Counted from the first letter of the stretch, positions 16,858-24,887 are shown. The stretch: 54,281 bases of DNA from an uncultured Lachnospiraceae bacterium (GCA_910579225.1 CAJTTI010000001.1:159238-213518); one strand, 5' to 3'. Numbers and translations: made by a program. Notes: a model not told the origin generated them from the sequence alone.

Positions 16858-17697
16858 GAGGCTTTCCTTCCGCACCTGAGAAGGCGTGCGTCCATACCGC
16901 TTCTTAAAACTCTGATTAAATAATTTCTGATTGGTAAAGCCGTTGTTTTCCATCAGCCGGGAGATGGACTGATCCGTGTGAAAAAGATCATGATAGATAT
17001 GGGACAATCTCACTTCATTTACATAGTCCAGAAAAGAGATTCCCATATTTTTTTTGAAAAAACGGCAGAAATATTCCCGTGTAAGACCGGCATGTTCCGC
17101 AATTTCCGTCAGGGTAAGCGGCTCGGCGTAATGGTCGTTGATGTAAGCGATGATCTCCCGGAGTCGTTCTTTTAAAGAGAGCGGCTGGCCGGACTGCTCC
17201 GGAAGGGTGCGGACAGAGAAATGCCTCAGAATCCGGGCGAACATCTGCAGAATGATTCCTTCTGACTCCAGAGCAAAAAATGGAGAGTCTTCCATATATA
17301 ACTGTACCAGAGATCCGGCGAGTTTGCAGATCTCAAGATATGCAGGGAAATTTTCTTCTGTGATATCTTCCGGAAGACAGCGGATGGCAAGAGACTCGGC
17401 ATCCGGAACATATTCCAGCAGTTTTGCTTTGGATATATGAATGCAGACAAACATTGCCGTGGTGTCTGAAGTATGGGTACTGTGGATCTGCCGGGAGTCA
17501 ACGACGATCACCTGCTTTTTGGGAAGCTGAAAGGTTTTGTGTTCCACACAGATTTCGGTGCCGCCGTTTAAGTAGTACAGGATCTCCAGCTCGTCATGCC
17601 AGTGCGGAGGATGATAGCCGCCGGGAACGGAATAGAATCCCAGCTGGATTCCCAGGCTTTTTGTTTCTTTCATAGTTTCATAAAATGCATGGCTCAT
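16837..17697 (-). CDS. AraC-family regulator with cupin sensor domain
   Basis: A 286-aa transcription regulator. The N-terminal cupin has the metal/ligand-type GGYHPPHWHDELEILYYLNG near residues 26-45. The C-terminal 100 residues contain both AraC helix-turn-helix motifs, the first around LTLTEIAEHAGLTREYFCRF and the second around ISRLMENNGFTNQKLFNQSF, ending in FKKRYGRTPSQVRK. Regulators of this type usually sense a sugar or another small ligand and act on a neighbour. The nearest divergent gene is the 58-residue peptide gene at 17898, about 200 bases away. The glycan operon at 25 kb is another possible target. A GTAGGAAAT copy lies in this divergent gap on the minus strand. Confidence 0.9.
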   Translation of the reverse strand: MSHAFYETMKETKSLGIQLGFYSVPGGYHPPHWHDELEILYYLNGGTEICVEHKTFQLPKKQVIVVDSRQIHSTHTSDTTAMFVCIHISKAKLLEYVPDAESLAIRCLPEDITEENFPAYLEICKLAGSLVQLYMEDSPFFALESEGIILQMFARILRHFSVRTLPEQSGQPLSLKERLREIIAYINDHYAEPLTLTEIAEHAGLTREYFCRFFKKNMGISFLDYVNEVRLSHIYHDLFHTDQSISRLMENNGFTNQKLFNQSFKKRYGRTPSQVRKESLSSSLSP

Positions 17698-17897
17698 TGA
17701 TGTCTTCCGTCCTTTCGGCAGATTCCTGTTTTTGTTTTTTCCGGATTTATTTTATAAAAATCATCTGGAAAAGTCAATATCGACTTAAAAATGGTCAAAT
17801 TTCCTACTGCAAAGGATCTGTTTTTAACGGTATGATGACACTCGTAAAGTAAAGAAAAGAATAAATCAGACAGAGAAGGAAAAGTGAGGAAAAAGTT

Positions 17898-18074
17898 ATG
17901 ACAACAGCAGTATCTGGAAACAGAATGATGAAACATGCAGTGGAGAGAAAATCTTTAAGAGAAAGATTTGCAGACTATATTGTGGAAAACGGAGCAGAGA
18001 TTGTCAGCGGAGGACTGGCATTAAACGGCAATACAAACGGGATTGCTGTATACCGGATTATGAAAAACAGATAA
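17898..18074 (+). CDS. Small protein, 58 aa, between two AraC genes
   Basis: A short open frame beginning at the ATG 17898, with AGTGAGGA 7-14 bases upstream. The product starts MTTAVSGNRMMKHAVERKSL, continues with a charged RERFADYIVENGAEI helix and ends in a Gly/Asn-rich SGGLALNGNTNGIAVYRIMK tail. There is no signal peptide or membrane segment. It is the only gene between two AraC-family regulators and is followed by a bidirectional terminator at 18187, so it looks like a regulated monocistronic unit. A helix followed by a Gly-rich tail could be a peptide precursor, but there is no modification enzyme nearby and no clear leader cleavage motif, so I propose no function. Confidence 0.6.
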   Translation: MTTAVSGNRMMKHAVERKSLRERFADYIVENGAEIVSGGLALNGNTNGIAVYRIMKNR

Positions 18075-18186
18075 AAGGAAAACGGTTCCATTTGAAGCCG
18101 CTCCGTTCATTCTGTCAACGTTTGTAATATGCCAGATAAAAGAACAGCAGTTCTGCCTGAAGACAGAACAGAATCAGCAGGATAAG

Positions 18187-18227
18187 AAAAAGGGATAACC
18201 GGCAGGAGATGTCAGTTATCCCTTTTT
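18187..18227. terminator. Bidirectional terminator between the small gene and the second AraC gene
   Basis: AAAAAGGGATAAC (18187-18199) pairs perfectly with GTTATCCCTTTTT (18215-18227) around a 15-base loop. With A and T runs at both ends it can act on both strands, and it overlaps the stop codon of the minus-strand regulator. Confidence 0.88.
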
Positions 18228-19325
18228 CTGTCTGTGCCGGTCATCCTGAAATTCTTTACGGCCGTATGTTTCCCGGTACTGATGCAGGGTCATGCCGGTA
18301 CTTTTCTTAAAACGCATACCAAGGTGACTCTGAGAGGAAAAACCAAGGTAGCTGGCGATCTCGTTGTAGGAATAACGGGAATAGATCAGCATGTTCTTGA
18401 TCAGCTTGAGTTTTTCCTGAAAAATATAGTCTTTGCACAGACTGATATTTGAATTGGTGTTCCGGCATGTCTCCGGTGCCGTCCGTTCCCCTTTGATTTC
18501 CTGCACCAGACAGGCATAATGGTATTCAGCCTGCCGGCCAAGAGAGAGGGCCTCTTCCGGCGAGAGGGCTTCCTCGATCCGGTTGATATAACTGTCGCTG
18601 AAGGAGTAGGCGACCTCCGGCATGACGCCTCCTTCCATGGCTGCGCGGGAGGCCAGCGTGACCAGAATGATGCCCAGATTCTGGTTGTTGCGAAGATGCG
18701 TTTTTGCCACCACACCAAGTTTTCCGATATAATCTTCCGCCCAGCTTTGCTTCAGCGCTTCCGGGTCGCCGTTTCTTATGGCGGCAACCTCCCGCACCTC
18801 CTGGTCATAAGGATTGTGTCTGGACCCCTGTTCCTGATTTTCGAAAACGATCTTCACAAAATGTTCCTGTACGGTGTATTTGATCTGGTCATCCAGATAG
18901 TTGACGTCGGCTGCTTCTTCCATGGTCAGATTTTTCTTATGAAAAAGGTTGTGAAGGAGCAGGGCATCCCGGAGAAGATCAGCGCTTCCGCATGGATGAA
19001 GTAAGAGCAGAGCGTCCGAATGATAGCCGACGCAGGAAATGCGGCGCCGGCAGGCATTGCCGAAGGTCAGAAGAACGGGTCCCAGGACAAGTAACCGCTC
19101 CCCGGCGGAGACGACGGCATAGGCAGCAGAGGCATCATCCGAGACAAGAACCGGGTGTTCGGAAACGGCGAGAGAGAGCAGCTCCGAAAGCAGCGTCTCA
19201 TTCATCCGGTCTTCCAGGTCGGCCCGCAGGCAGATACGCTTTTCCTGTCGGCCTTCCGGTGTGAGAACCCATACGGCGGTATGGAGATTGCGGGACAGAT
19301 ATTCCATGATACAGTCAATATTCAT
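18216..19325 (-). CDS. AraC-family regulator with a large unassigned N-terminal domain
   Basis: A 369-aa protein. The C-terminal 100 residues form an AraC/XylS DNA-binding domain (KLKLIKNMLIYSRYSYNEIA, SYLGFSSQSHLGMRFKKSTG, MTLHQYRETYG). The first 250 residues are not a cupin; they resemble the sensor part of YesN/RbsR-like AraC proteins and are mixed alpha/beta with a YAVVSAGERLLVLGPVLL strand pair. I start at the ATG at 19325, which has AGGAG seven bases upstream, rather than the upstream in-frame ATG at 19349. It ends at the bidirectional terminator. Its target may be the small gene, the GH5/GH43 operon or something outside the window. Confidence 0.87.
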   Translation of the reverse strand: MNIDCIMEYLSRNLHTAVWVLTPEGRQEKRICLRADLEDRMNETLLSELLSLAVSEHPVLVSDDASAAYAVVSAGERLLVLGPVLLTFGNACRRRISCVGYHSDALLLLHPCGSADLLRDALLLHNLFHKKNLTMEEAADVNYLDDQIKYTVQEHFVKIVFENQEQGSRHNPYDQEVREVAAIRNGDPEALKQSWAEDYIGKLGVVAKTHLRNNQNLGIILVTLASRAAMEGGVMPEVAYSFSDSYINRIEEALSPEEALSLGRQAEYHYACLVQEIKGERTAPETCRNTNSNISLCKDYIFQEKLKLIKNMLIYSRYSYNEIASYLGFSSQSHLGMRFKKSTGMTLHQYRETYGRKEFQDDRHRQKKG

Positions 19326-19603
19326 GACTTTTCTCCTGCCTGTTGCCATGGCAGGTAAAGATTTTTTTCTGACCCTGGTTTTTCATGATCCAAAACGCCT
19401 CCATCAATTTTGATTCTGTACATTCCGCAACTTCCCGGCAAACAGGAATTCTGATTAGTCACTTTTTATAAATTGAATAACTGCTGTATCTTATCTTCAA
19501 AAAGTCCGCAAACGGATGCGGAAAATAGACCTGTTCCACATGTTGAATGTTTCTGTCGATTTACGATACCTCTGCTAATATGTCAATAAAGTTCTAATAA
19601 TTC
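19326..19603. other. Intergenic stretch at the downstream edge of the small-gene array
   Basis: A 278-base AT-rich gap. It holds a short CCGC...GCGG inverted repeat near 19507-19522 and short open stretches on the minus strand without start signals, one reading VEQVYFPHPFADFLKIRY. These look like scraps of a former gene. The promoter of the AraC gene should lie at the left end. Confidence 0.35.
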
Positions 19604-19963
19604 TCAATTCACGGAGGGTATAGATGCTTTCATCTGGCTGTTTTCAAGTCTCCTTAACAATTCATGCTTCATCATATCCGAATTGCATTGTTCTATGAGT
19701 GCCTGGTATCGCTCCGTTTCTTCTGTCCTGCATACACTCTCTATACAATGTAAAAATGTCCATTCCATTCCGGCCATATGGTCAGTTGGACAACATTTAA
19801 TAAGAATTTCAGCTTCTTCCCATGTGACTGGCTTTTGGATGGAAGTGACTGCTTCCATCCATTCATCCCATATCCGAAAGGCCTTTTTACTGGAAGGCTT
19901 ACCGCTTTCAAAGCCTTCCGGCGGAGCTCCCAGTTCCTGCACTTTCAATACAGATTGCTGCAT
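19604..19963 (-). CDS. Hypothetical protein, 119 aa (array gene)
   Basis: Unrecognised acidic protein. The ATG at 19963 has AAGGAGG eight bases upstream; the frame is open for 39 more codons upstream but that part looks like the tail of another gene. Visible are WDEWMEAVTSIQKPVTWEEAEILIK and several Cys residues, with no transmembrane helix. It is predicted mostly helical and small, similar in character to immunity or regulatory proteins, but nothing specific supports that. It is the last gene of the co-oriented array. The recurring 5' motif (ATCGAACGTTA on the minus strand, 19978-19988) lies about 15 bases before its start. Confidence 0.65.
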   Translation of the reverse strand: MQQSVLKVQELGAPPEGFESGKPSSKKAFRIWDEWMEAVTSIQKPVTWEEAEILIKCCPTDHMAGMEWTFLHCIESVCRTEETERYQALIEQCNSDMMKHELLRRLENSQMKASIPSVN

Positions 19964-20119
19964 TTTATTTTCCTCCTTATAACGTTCGATTTTTTGCTGC
20001 ACGATTCCATGATCCTCCAAATCCGCTCCGCCGCATATTCTTGAAAACAGCAGATACAGATGTCCTCCCTGATCTGTCATAAAATCTTCTGAAATGACAA
20101 TTGACTTTCCTGTTATCTC

Positions 20120-20854
20120 TTATGGAAGCCTCACTGCTGCTTTCACCAACAGCATCATTGGACGGCGCAGTTCGTCTTTGAATCCCGGAATGTCCATCAT
20201 ATCCTGCGGGGGTTCAGCTTCTTCCACAGCTTTAAGTTCAAAGCCATTATTCAATAAGCCCATCAATATCTGTGTAAGTGTGTGGTGCTGTTTTATTACA
20301 TCGCACCCCAAAAAGTGAGTATATCGTTCTCCTGGGATGAAGTAATTATCAATCGGCCAGCATTGTGGTGTTCCTTTGTCTGTATAAATCCAGTCCTGTC
20401 CAATCCCGGAGGTAAAAACAGGGTGTTCAATATTAAAGAGGAATATCCCATTTTGTTTCAGGGTCCTGTGAACTTTTTGAAATATGAGTTCTATATTTTC
20501 TATGTAGTGTAGTGCCAGATTGGAAACAACACAATCCCACGTGTTTTCAGGGTACTCGTATTCCTCTATTCCACAAATACGATACTCAATTTGTTCTCCT
20601 GCGTTATGTATTTTTGCCGTTTCAATCATGTTGCGGCTCAGATCAAGCCCCAATACCCGCAGCGCTCCCTGTTCTGCTGCAAATTTACAATGCCATCCGT
20701 AACCACACCCTAAATCAAGAACATTTTTCCCTTTCAGAGGCGGGAACAGGGATTTTAACTGGTGCCATTCTCCGGCAGAACTCAGTCCGTCTCTGCTGCG
20801 GGGCATTTTTGCATATTCCTCAAAAAATTTTTCATTATCATATTCGTTATTCAT
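20120..20854 (-). CDS. Class I SAM-dependent methyltransferase
   Basis: A 244-aa methyltransferase of the Methyltransf_11/25 type. Motif I is VLDLGCGYGWHCKF near residues 45-58, the acidic end of strand two is LGLDLSRNMIETA, and motif IV is WDCVVSNLALHYIE. The C-terminal half has the HPVFTSGIGQDWIYTDKGTP segment typical of a broad group of uncharacterised clostridial enzymes. The methyl acceptor cannot be told. It lies within the small-gene array, preceded on its strand by the broken DUF3267 gene and the 25-base junction motif. The ribosome site is weak (AAAGCAGCG). Confidence 0.88.
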   Translation of the reverse strand: MNNEYDNEKFFEEYAKMPRSRDGLSSAGEWHQLKSLFPPLKGKNVLDLGCGYGWHCKFAAEQGALRVLGLDLSRNMIETAKIHNAGEQIEYRICGIEEYEYPENTWDCVVSNLALHYIENIELIFQKVHRTLKQNGIFLFNIEHPVFTSGIGQDWIYTDKGTPQCWPIDNYFIPGERYTHFLGCDVIKQHHTLTQILMGLLNNGFELKAVEEAEPPQDMMDIPGFKDELRRPMMLLVKAAVRLP

Positions 20855-20934
20855 CGCTGCTTTTTAAAACCTCGGTTTTCCTTTTTAGAACTTTTATTTT
20901 TGGGTTGATACAGTTCTGCAAATTCAATTTTTCT

Positions 20935-20959
20935 CAGCTTAACTTTGCTTAAACTGGAA
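20935..20959 (-). repeat. Array junction motif A, copy 1
   Basis: A 25-base sequence on the minus strand starting TTCCAGTTTAAGCAAAG, identical over all 25 bases to 24547-24571. It lies 16 bases past the stop codon of the DUF3267 remnant, at a gene-to-gene junction. Shortened relatives sit at 22405-22420 and 24934-24959. Confidence 0.85.
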
Positions 20960-20975
20960 TTTGTAATAGTAGTTT

Positions 20976-21529
20976 TTATTTTTCAAAAACTACAAAACCA
21001 CATTCGTAAGGATGGTCGCAATACACGCTTTCTTGCTTATCAGTGTGGTATAACATACTTTTCAGTATAATTAGAAAATCTCCGCCACCCGACAGTATCA
21101 TGTATTCTGTCAGAAAAAACAGCAGCAGTTGATTTGCCATTACAGCAACTGCTGCAACTCCGCCTCCTAAAACGAATGCAGGCATAGCAACCCCCAGGAG
21201 ATATTGCCATTTTTTCAGTGGATTTGAACAAGTGCAGTATGGAGAAAAACTACTCCAGATAATTCCATGTATTAACTCATGTAAAACAGATAGACATAAA
21301 ATAAGCACAGGTAATGCTACAACAAATCCCCACGAAAGACAATCTAAATCAAAACCATTCACATTATCGTATATCCAAAATGCGAAAGCCATAAATGCTT
21401 TGCCTGTTGCATATTGATAATTATATTTTTCGTTTTATATCCTTTTTGCTGCATTTCAGAAGTGAATTTTTCAAAGAAGTCTTTACGTTTTAATTCCTTA
21501 TCAGTTAATTCTCTTTTGTCTTCATCCAT
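20976..21529 (-). pseudogene. DUF3267 (zinc-metalloprotease-like membrane) gene, frameshifted
   Basis: Two overlapping frames together make one DUF3267 protein. The first (ATG 21529, TGGAGG upstream) supplies MDEDKRELTDKELKRKDFFE to about KGYKTKNIIIN. The second continues with YATGKAFMAFAFWIYDNVNG, the HELIHG zinc-binding helix, SPYCTCSNPLKKWQYLLGVA, the hydrophobic helices and the family ending SGGGDF...DHPYECGFVVFEK. The frame changes near 21390-21400 in an A/T-rich stretch. The whole would be about 185 aa, the family norm, so this is a single-event frameshift, either real or a sequencing error. If intact it would be a membrane protein with a metalloprotease-like HExxH site. Confidence 0.82.
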
Positions 21530-21564
21530 ACTTAATTCCTCCAAATTCCGATTTTTTCTTCGTT

Positions 21565-21654
21565 TCACTTTCCGGCAATTGTATCTTTTAACCGGATTCC
21601 TTTTATAACTTCCAAAGTTTCCTCAGCCCGGTTTCCTGATAAATGGAAAGTTAC
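21565..21654 (-). pseudogene. Short coding scrap upstream of the DUF3267 gene
   Basis: An open stretch of 29 codons without a start, reading VTFHLSGNRAEETLEVIKG then IRLKDTIAGK and a stop. It lies between two array genes and resembles the tail of a lost gene. Its pattern is loosely like the scrap at 22281-22418. Low certainty. Confidence 0.3.
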
Positions 21655-21698
21655 AGCAGTAGCAGATAATTTTTATCGTAATGAGAGGAATGAAAAGA

Positions 21699-22223
21699 TC
21701 ACGTTTGTATTTTATTAAATTCACTCTGATAAAAATGATCGGATTCTTCTTCAAATATCCGGAAGATTTCATCATCTGAAATATCCAGTTTTCTGAAATC
21801 TTCCAGAAAAACCTCCCGCAATTCGTTAATATTGTGAAATATATGTTCTCTGAATAATACTGCATTCCGTTCCTTACAGTATTCTACATCATAATAATCA
21901 CAGCAGAGATGAAGTTCCTCAATAACCTTTGTGATCAGCAGATTATTTTGCTCCATATATCTGTAAAGTGCATCTGCATCCTTACAATAATCTGGATCCT
22001 GGGTAATACAGGTATGTACCACAGCCATGGGTGTTCTCGAATCTGCATATCCCATATAAAACAGCGGACGGAAGAATACACGCATAAGAGAGTGCTTGTA
22101 TATAAAATCAGACAATAAATATGGTTCAATCGCACGGAGCATAGCATATGCCTGTCCTTCGCACCCGTAATGGAATACCCTGCATCGAAGACTTTCATAA
22201 ATTTTCAGGTCGTTCTGTCCCAT
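21699..22223 (-). CDS. Hypothetical protein, 174 aa (array gene)
   Basis: Unrecognised soluble protein starting MGQNDLKIYESLRCRVFHYG. The ATG at 22223 has AGAAGGAA seven bases upstream, better than the in-frame ATG at 22259. It contains CEGQAYAMLRAIEPYLLSDF, several Cys and many Tyr/His residues, and an acidic C-terminal third (EVFLEDFRKLDISDDEIFRI). The composition suggests an all-helical immunity- or regulator-like protein, but no family is recognised. Same strand and AT-rich composition as its neighbours. Confidence 0.7.
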   Translation of the reverse strand: MGQNDLKIYESLRCRVFHYGCEGQAYAMLRAIEPYLLSDFIYKHSLMRVFFRPLFYMGYADSRTPMAVVHTCITQDPDYCKDADALYRYMEQNNLLITKVIEELHLCCDYYDVEYCKERNAVLFREHIFHNINELREVFLEDFRKLDISDDEIFRIFEEESDHFYQSEFNKIQT

Positions 22224-22280
22224 TTTTGTTTCCTTCTGTTTTTCAATATTGTCCTGCAAAATATTTGTTATATTCTCTAA

Positions 22281-22418
22281 TTAACAGATTTGCTCGCCTG
22301 CCGTTAATTTTAATTCTTCAAATTTTTCTTTTTCCCCTTCCAGGCTGACGGTGACTTCATCATGCCGTCTGCCTCCACAATAAAACAAGATTTTGCCCGG
22401 GCCTGTTAACTGGAAGTT
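22281..22418 (-). pseudogene. C-terminal coding scrap between array genes
   Basis: A 45-codon open stretch with no start codon, directly after the junction motif that follows the GNAT gene. It reads NFQLTGPGKILFYCGGRRHD then EVTVSLEGEKEKFEELKLTA and ends in a stop. The codon use and peptide are protein-like, with a beta-strand-rich end. It looks like the 3' part of a gene whose front was replaced by the GNAT cassette. Confidence 0.45.
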
Positions 22419-22420
22419 GT
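22405..22420 (-). repeat. Array junction motif A, shortened copy
   Basis: ACAACTTCCAGTTAAC on the minus strand, four bases after the GNAT stop codon. It shares the TTCCAGTT core with the 25-base copies at 20935 and 24547. Confidence 0.55.
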
Positions 22421-22424
22421 ATTA

Positions 22425-22898
22425 TCAAAAATGACAAAGCATAATATACTCTTCCTCATTTTCATCTATAATTTCAAATCCTGTTTTTTGATACATTCTT
22501 ACAGCATAGTTGGCTTTTTGTACTGAGAGTGACGCTTGTTTATACCCTCTGTCTTTCAGAATACGGAGCATTTCTTTCATCAAATCAGTACCTATTCCAA
22601 AGCCCCGATAATCTTTATATAAAGAAACAGCAAAGGATGGAGTCTCGTTGTCTATATGTCCATAATCATTCATAATGCGTACCCAAACAGCACCAACAAC
22701 CTTTTTATCAACTTCCGCAACCAAACTTATATCATCTTTTTTCTTACCAAAGTCGGTTATATATACCTGAAGCTCCGGCTGATTGATAATGGATTTAGGC
22801 GGTGCGGACATTCCCTCTGGCACAAAAACAGCTTCATACAAAAAATCTTGAAGCAGATTGACTTCTTCCTCTGATATTTTTCTGATTTTGTAATTCAT
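22425..22898 (-). CDS. GNAT family N-acetyltransferase
   Basis: A 157-aa acetyl-CoA-dependent acetyltransferase. Motif A of the family is clear as VSLYKDYRGFGIGTDLMKEM (R-G-F-G-I-G pyrophosphate loop), followed by motif B SLSVQKANYAVRMYQKTGFE. I start at MNYKIRKISEEE (22898), where similarity to the family begins. The frame is open to 23027, but the extra 43 residues do not look like part of a GNAT. The ribosome site is poor. The target is unknown; GNATs are frequent passengers in cassette arrays and mobile islands. It is a member of the minus-strand array. Confidence 0.88.
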   Translation of the reverse strand: MNYKIRKISEEEVNLLQDFLYEAVFVPEGMSAPPKSIINQPELQVYITDFGKKKDDISLVAEVDKKVVGAVWVRIMNDYGHIDNETPSFAVSLYKDYRGFGIGTDLMKEMLRILKDRGYKQASLSVQKANYAVRMYQKTGFEIIDENEEEYIMLCHF

Positions 22899-23051
22899 AA
22901 CTGCAATCACTTCCCTCTGTGACTTTTTTTGCTTAACAATGTTCCAATACTTTTTCTCACTAATGTGCATTGCCAAATAATCAAGGTTATCGTTGCCGCC
23001 TGGACTTGTACAGATGATTTCGCCCATTGATTTCCTACAGACAAAATGGGC

Positions 23052-23432
23052 TTACCATTCGCGTTCCCAAACAGGGTTAAGGTTCGTATAGCCCATCTTA
23101 TTTAACAAATGCATCGCGTTATTTATCATACGGGTTTGTCCTTTGATAAAAAGGTTTTCATTATCATTGAGAAGAAAAGAGATCAGTTCAGCTATGTTTT
23201 TGGGGCTTGTCAGGAGAATGGAAGTTTCAACATTATTTTTAACCGCATGAATTTTATAAAATATCCAGAACATGACAGGGTCTTTATCTGGTACATTTGC
23301 AATAAATTTTAATATGATTTTTGAAGTTTTGATATTTTCAGGTGAAATATTCAGGATGAAACTTTCGCCGATGGAATACCAATAGATGAATGTCTGTCCT
23401 GCAACCGTGATTTTCCGCAGTTTGTTTTTCAA
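23052..23432 (-). CDS. Hypothetical protein, 126 aa, TTG start (array gene)
   Basis: Unrecognised protein. The best start is TTG at 23432, with TGGAGGTG at 23438-23445 ideally spaced. The ATGs further up fall in the junction and overlap the tag gene. The product begins LKNKLRKITVAGQTFIYWYS and continues with GESFILNISPENIKTSKIIL, which looks like a small alpha/beta fold. It ends NLNPVWEREW. No family is recognised. The array's 5' motif (AAAATCGGAATTTT on the minus strand, 23447-23460) lies about 15 bases before the start. Confidence 0.68.
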   Translation of the reverse strand: MKNKLRKITVAGQTFIYWYSIGESFILNISPENIKTSKIILKFIANVPDKDPVMFWIFYKIHAVKNNVETSILLTSPKNIAELISFLLNDNENLFIKGQTRMINNAMHLLNKMGYTNLNPVWEREW

Positions 23433-23497
23433 GAAGACACCTCCATAAAATTCCGATTTTCTCCATTTCGCAAACATGAATCCGGCTGTCATAAATT

Positions 23498-24064
23498 TCA
23501 GGATTGATACAAATAACATCGTTTTACATGATCATTCACTATTCCGACTGCCTGCATATAGGCATAGATAATCGTACTTCCTACAAACTTAAAACCATAT
23601 TTTTTTAAATCTTTACTGATTTTGTCTGAAAGGGGGGTTTTGGCAGGTAATTCGTCTTCAGACTCAAAATGGTTCTTAACCGGTTTGCCGCCCACATAAG
23701 ACCATAGAAAGGAATCAAAACTGCCATATTCTTCCTGGATCTTTATAAATTGCTGTGCGTTCGTTACTGCTGACCTGATTTTTAATCGATTACGAATGAT
23801 TTTCTCATTTTTCATCAGTTCCTCAATTTTTGCTTCGGCATAGCGTGCTATTTTTCTGCAGTCAAACTGGTCAAATGCTTCTCTGAAAGCCGCTCTTTTC
23901 TTTAAGATTGTCAGCCATGATAATCCGGCCTGCATCCCTTCAAGGATCAGCATTTCAAATAATTTATCATCATCATGGACGGGATTTCCCCATTCTTTAT
24001 CATGATATTCTTTGTACAAGTCTGTTGTTGCCCACGAACATCTTTCTATATTTTCGTTTTTCAT
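23498..24064 (-). CDS. tag: DNA-3-methyladenine glycosylase I
   Basis: Removes 3-methyladenine from alkylated DNA. At 188 aa it is the normal length. The zinc ligands of the family are in place: C9 and H21 at the N-terminus, H179 and C183 at the C-terminus (VNDHVKRC). The helix-hairpin region is MLILEGMQAGLSWLTILKKR and the family end GFKFVGSTIIYAYMQAVGI is intact. It lies within the small-gene array. Its leader contains half of the dispersed palindromic repeat, ending about 18 bases before the ATG. A complete house-keeping-type repair gene among orphans suggests capture by the array. Confidence 0.95.
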   Translation of the reverse strand: MKNENIERCSWATTDLYKEYHDKEWGNPVHDDDKLFEMLILEGMQAGLSWLTILKKRAAFREAFDQFDCRKIARYAEAKIEELMKNEKIIRNRLKIRSAVTNAQQFIKIQEEYGSFDSFLWSYVGGKPVKNHFESEDELPAKTPLSDKISKDLKKYGFKFVGSTIIYAYMQAVGIVNDHVKRCYLYQS

Positions 24065-24081
24065 CCTGCATTCCTTTCTGG

Positions 24082-24146
24082 TTTAAATTCCGCATCTGCC
24101 CTCTTTTCACCCCGGCGCCTGGAAGAATTTTCCCTTACTTTGTTCC
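24082..24146 (-). repeat. Dispersed palindromic element, right-half copy
   Basis: On the minus strand this matches the right half of the element at 25064-25170, including GAGGGCAGATGCGGAATTTAA and the GGAAAATTCTTCC block. It has the same orientation relative to its downstream gene (tag) as the other copies. Confidence 0.75.
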
Positions 24147-24205
24147 GTAAAATCCTTTTCCTGAGATAATGAAGTGTTACTGAGAATTCCTCTCCATTCA
24201 GGATA

Positions 24206-24478
24206 TCAGACAAACCATTCAACATCCCAGCCATCCAGTTTTTTCCATTCAAAATCATCTTTAAAATCATTATAACATTCTTCACAAATGCAGCCGGATA
24301 AGTCTGCAGAAACAAACCACCGCTGATGCGGAGTATCCTGCACCGGCTGGAAGCAAAATTCACAACGTTTCAAATGAGGGGCATGCCTGCATAATTCTTC
24401 ACCATCCGTTGGATTGATCGCTGCTTTCTTCAAATGTTCCACATCATTCCGTAAACGCCAGTCATCTTTTTCAATCAC
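24206..24478 (-). CDS. Small zinc-ribbon-like protein, 90 aa (array gene)
   Basis: The product has two Cys pairs, CEFC at residues 39-42 and the CICEEC group at 63-68, which together can form one zinc ribbon. The rest is charged and Trp-rich, ending WKKLDGWDVEWFV. The start is a GTG at 24478 with only a weak GGAG about 12 bases upstream, so the start is uncertain. No family name is assigned. Small zinc-ribbon proteins of this kind can bind nucleic acid or protein; none of that is shown here. It lies between the DUF3784 gene and tag on the same strand. Confidence 0.65.
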   Translation of the reverse strand: MIEKDDWRLRNDVEHLKKAAINPTDGEELCRHAPHLKRCEFCFQPVQDTPHQRWFVSADLSGCICEECYNDFKDDFEWKKLDGWDVEWFV

Positions 24479-24546
24479 AGTAGTATCTCACTCCGTTCCG
24501 ATTGCGGCATAGCGGTCTTTTTCCTCGTCCCGTTCCAATTTTTTCA

Positions 24547-24571
24547 CAGCTTAACTTTGCTTAAACTGGAA
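24547..24571 (-). repeat. Array junction motif A, copy 2
   Basis: Identical over 25 bases to 20935-20959. It begins two bases after the stop codon of the DUF3784 gene. Directly downstream on the minus strand is a 19-codon scrap reading VKKLERDEEKDRYAAIGTE. Confidence 0.85.
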
Positions 24572-24572
24572 G

Positions 24573-24887
24573 TTAACGTTCTCTTTTGGATCTATCAACA
24601 AGTAATAAGATAAACATAACAAACCATACAAACCATGCAATCAAACAACCAATTCCCTGATATTGAATATCTATCATTATTCCCAGGACAAACGGTAACG
24701 ACATAACGATCATTCTGTATCCGTAAGCCTTACACATGGTTTTTTCATCATATTTTTTACGCTCATTTTCTGGCGTCATATTATAACCCGATAAGAAATT
24801 TGCAGCTTTCCCATCTGATTTATAAAACCATGTTCCAAACAAAAACATAATTACTGCCATTATGAAATCGAAAATAATATAAAACAT
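24573..24887 (-). CDS. DUF3784 family small membrane protein
   Basis: A 104-aa protein with an N-terminal helix (FYIIFDFIMAVIMFLFGTWF), the family-typical LSGYNMTPENERKKYDEKTM loop and two further hydrophobic helices (MIVMSLPFVLGIMI and LIAWFVWFVMFILLLV). The ATG at 24887 has AGGAAGG about eight bases upstream. Upstream codons in frame belong to the junction, not the protein. The function of DUF3784 is unknown. It is the first gene of the minus-strand array; a truncated junction motif A (24934-24959) and the 5' motif (24910-24924) lie just upstream. Confidence 0.85.
   Translation of the reverse strand: MFYIIFDFIMAVIMFLFGTWFYKSDGKAANFLSGYNMTPENERKKYDEKTMCKAYGYRMIVMSLPFVLGIMIDIQYQGIGCLIAWFVWFVMFILLLVDRSKRER

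Noticed and set aside
22899..23027. 43-residue N-terminal extension of the GNAT gene
   Set aside because: GNAT similarity starts at 22898; the extension has no ribosome site and resembles a junction scrap.
20935..24571. Classical integron attC sites
   Set aside because: The junction motif lacks the paired RYYYAAC and GTTRRRY core boxes with the usual spacing, and no integron integrase is in the window.
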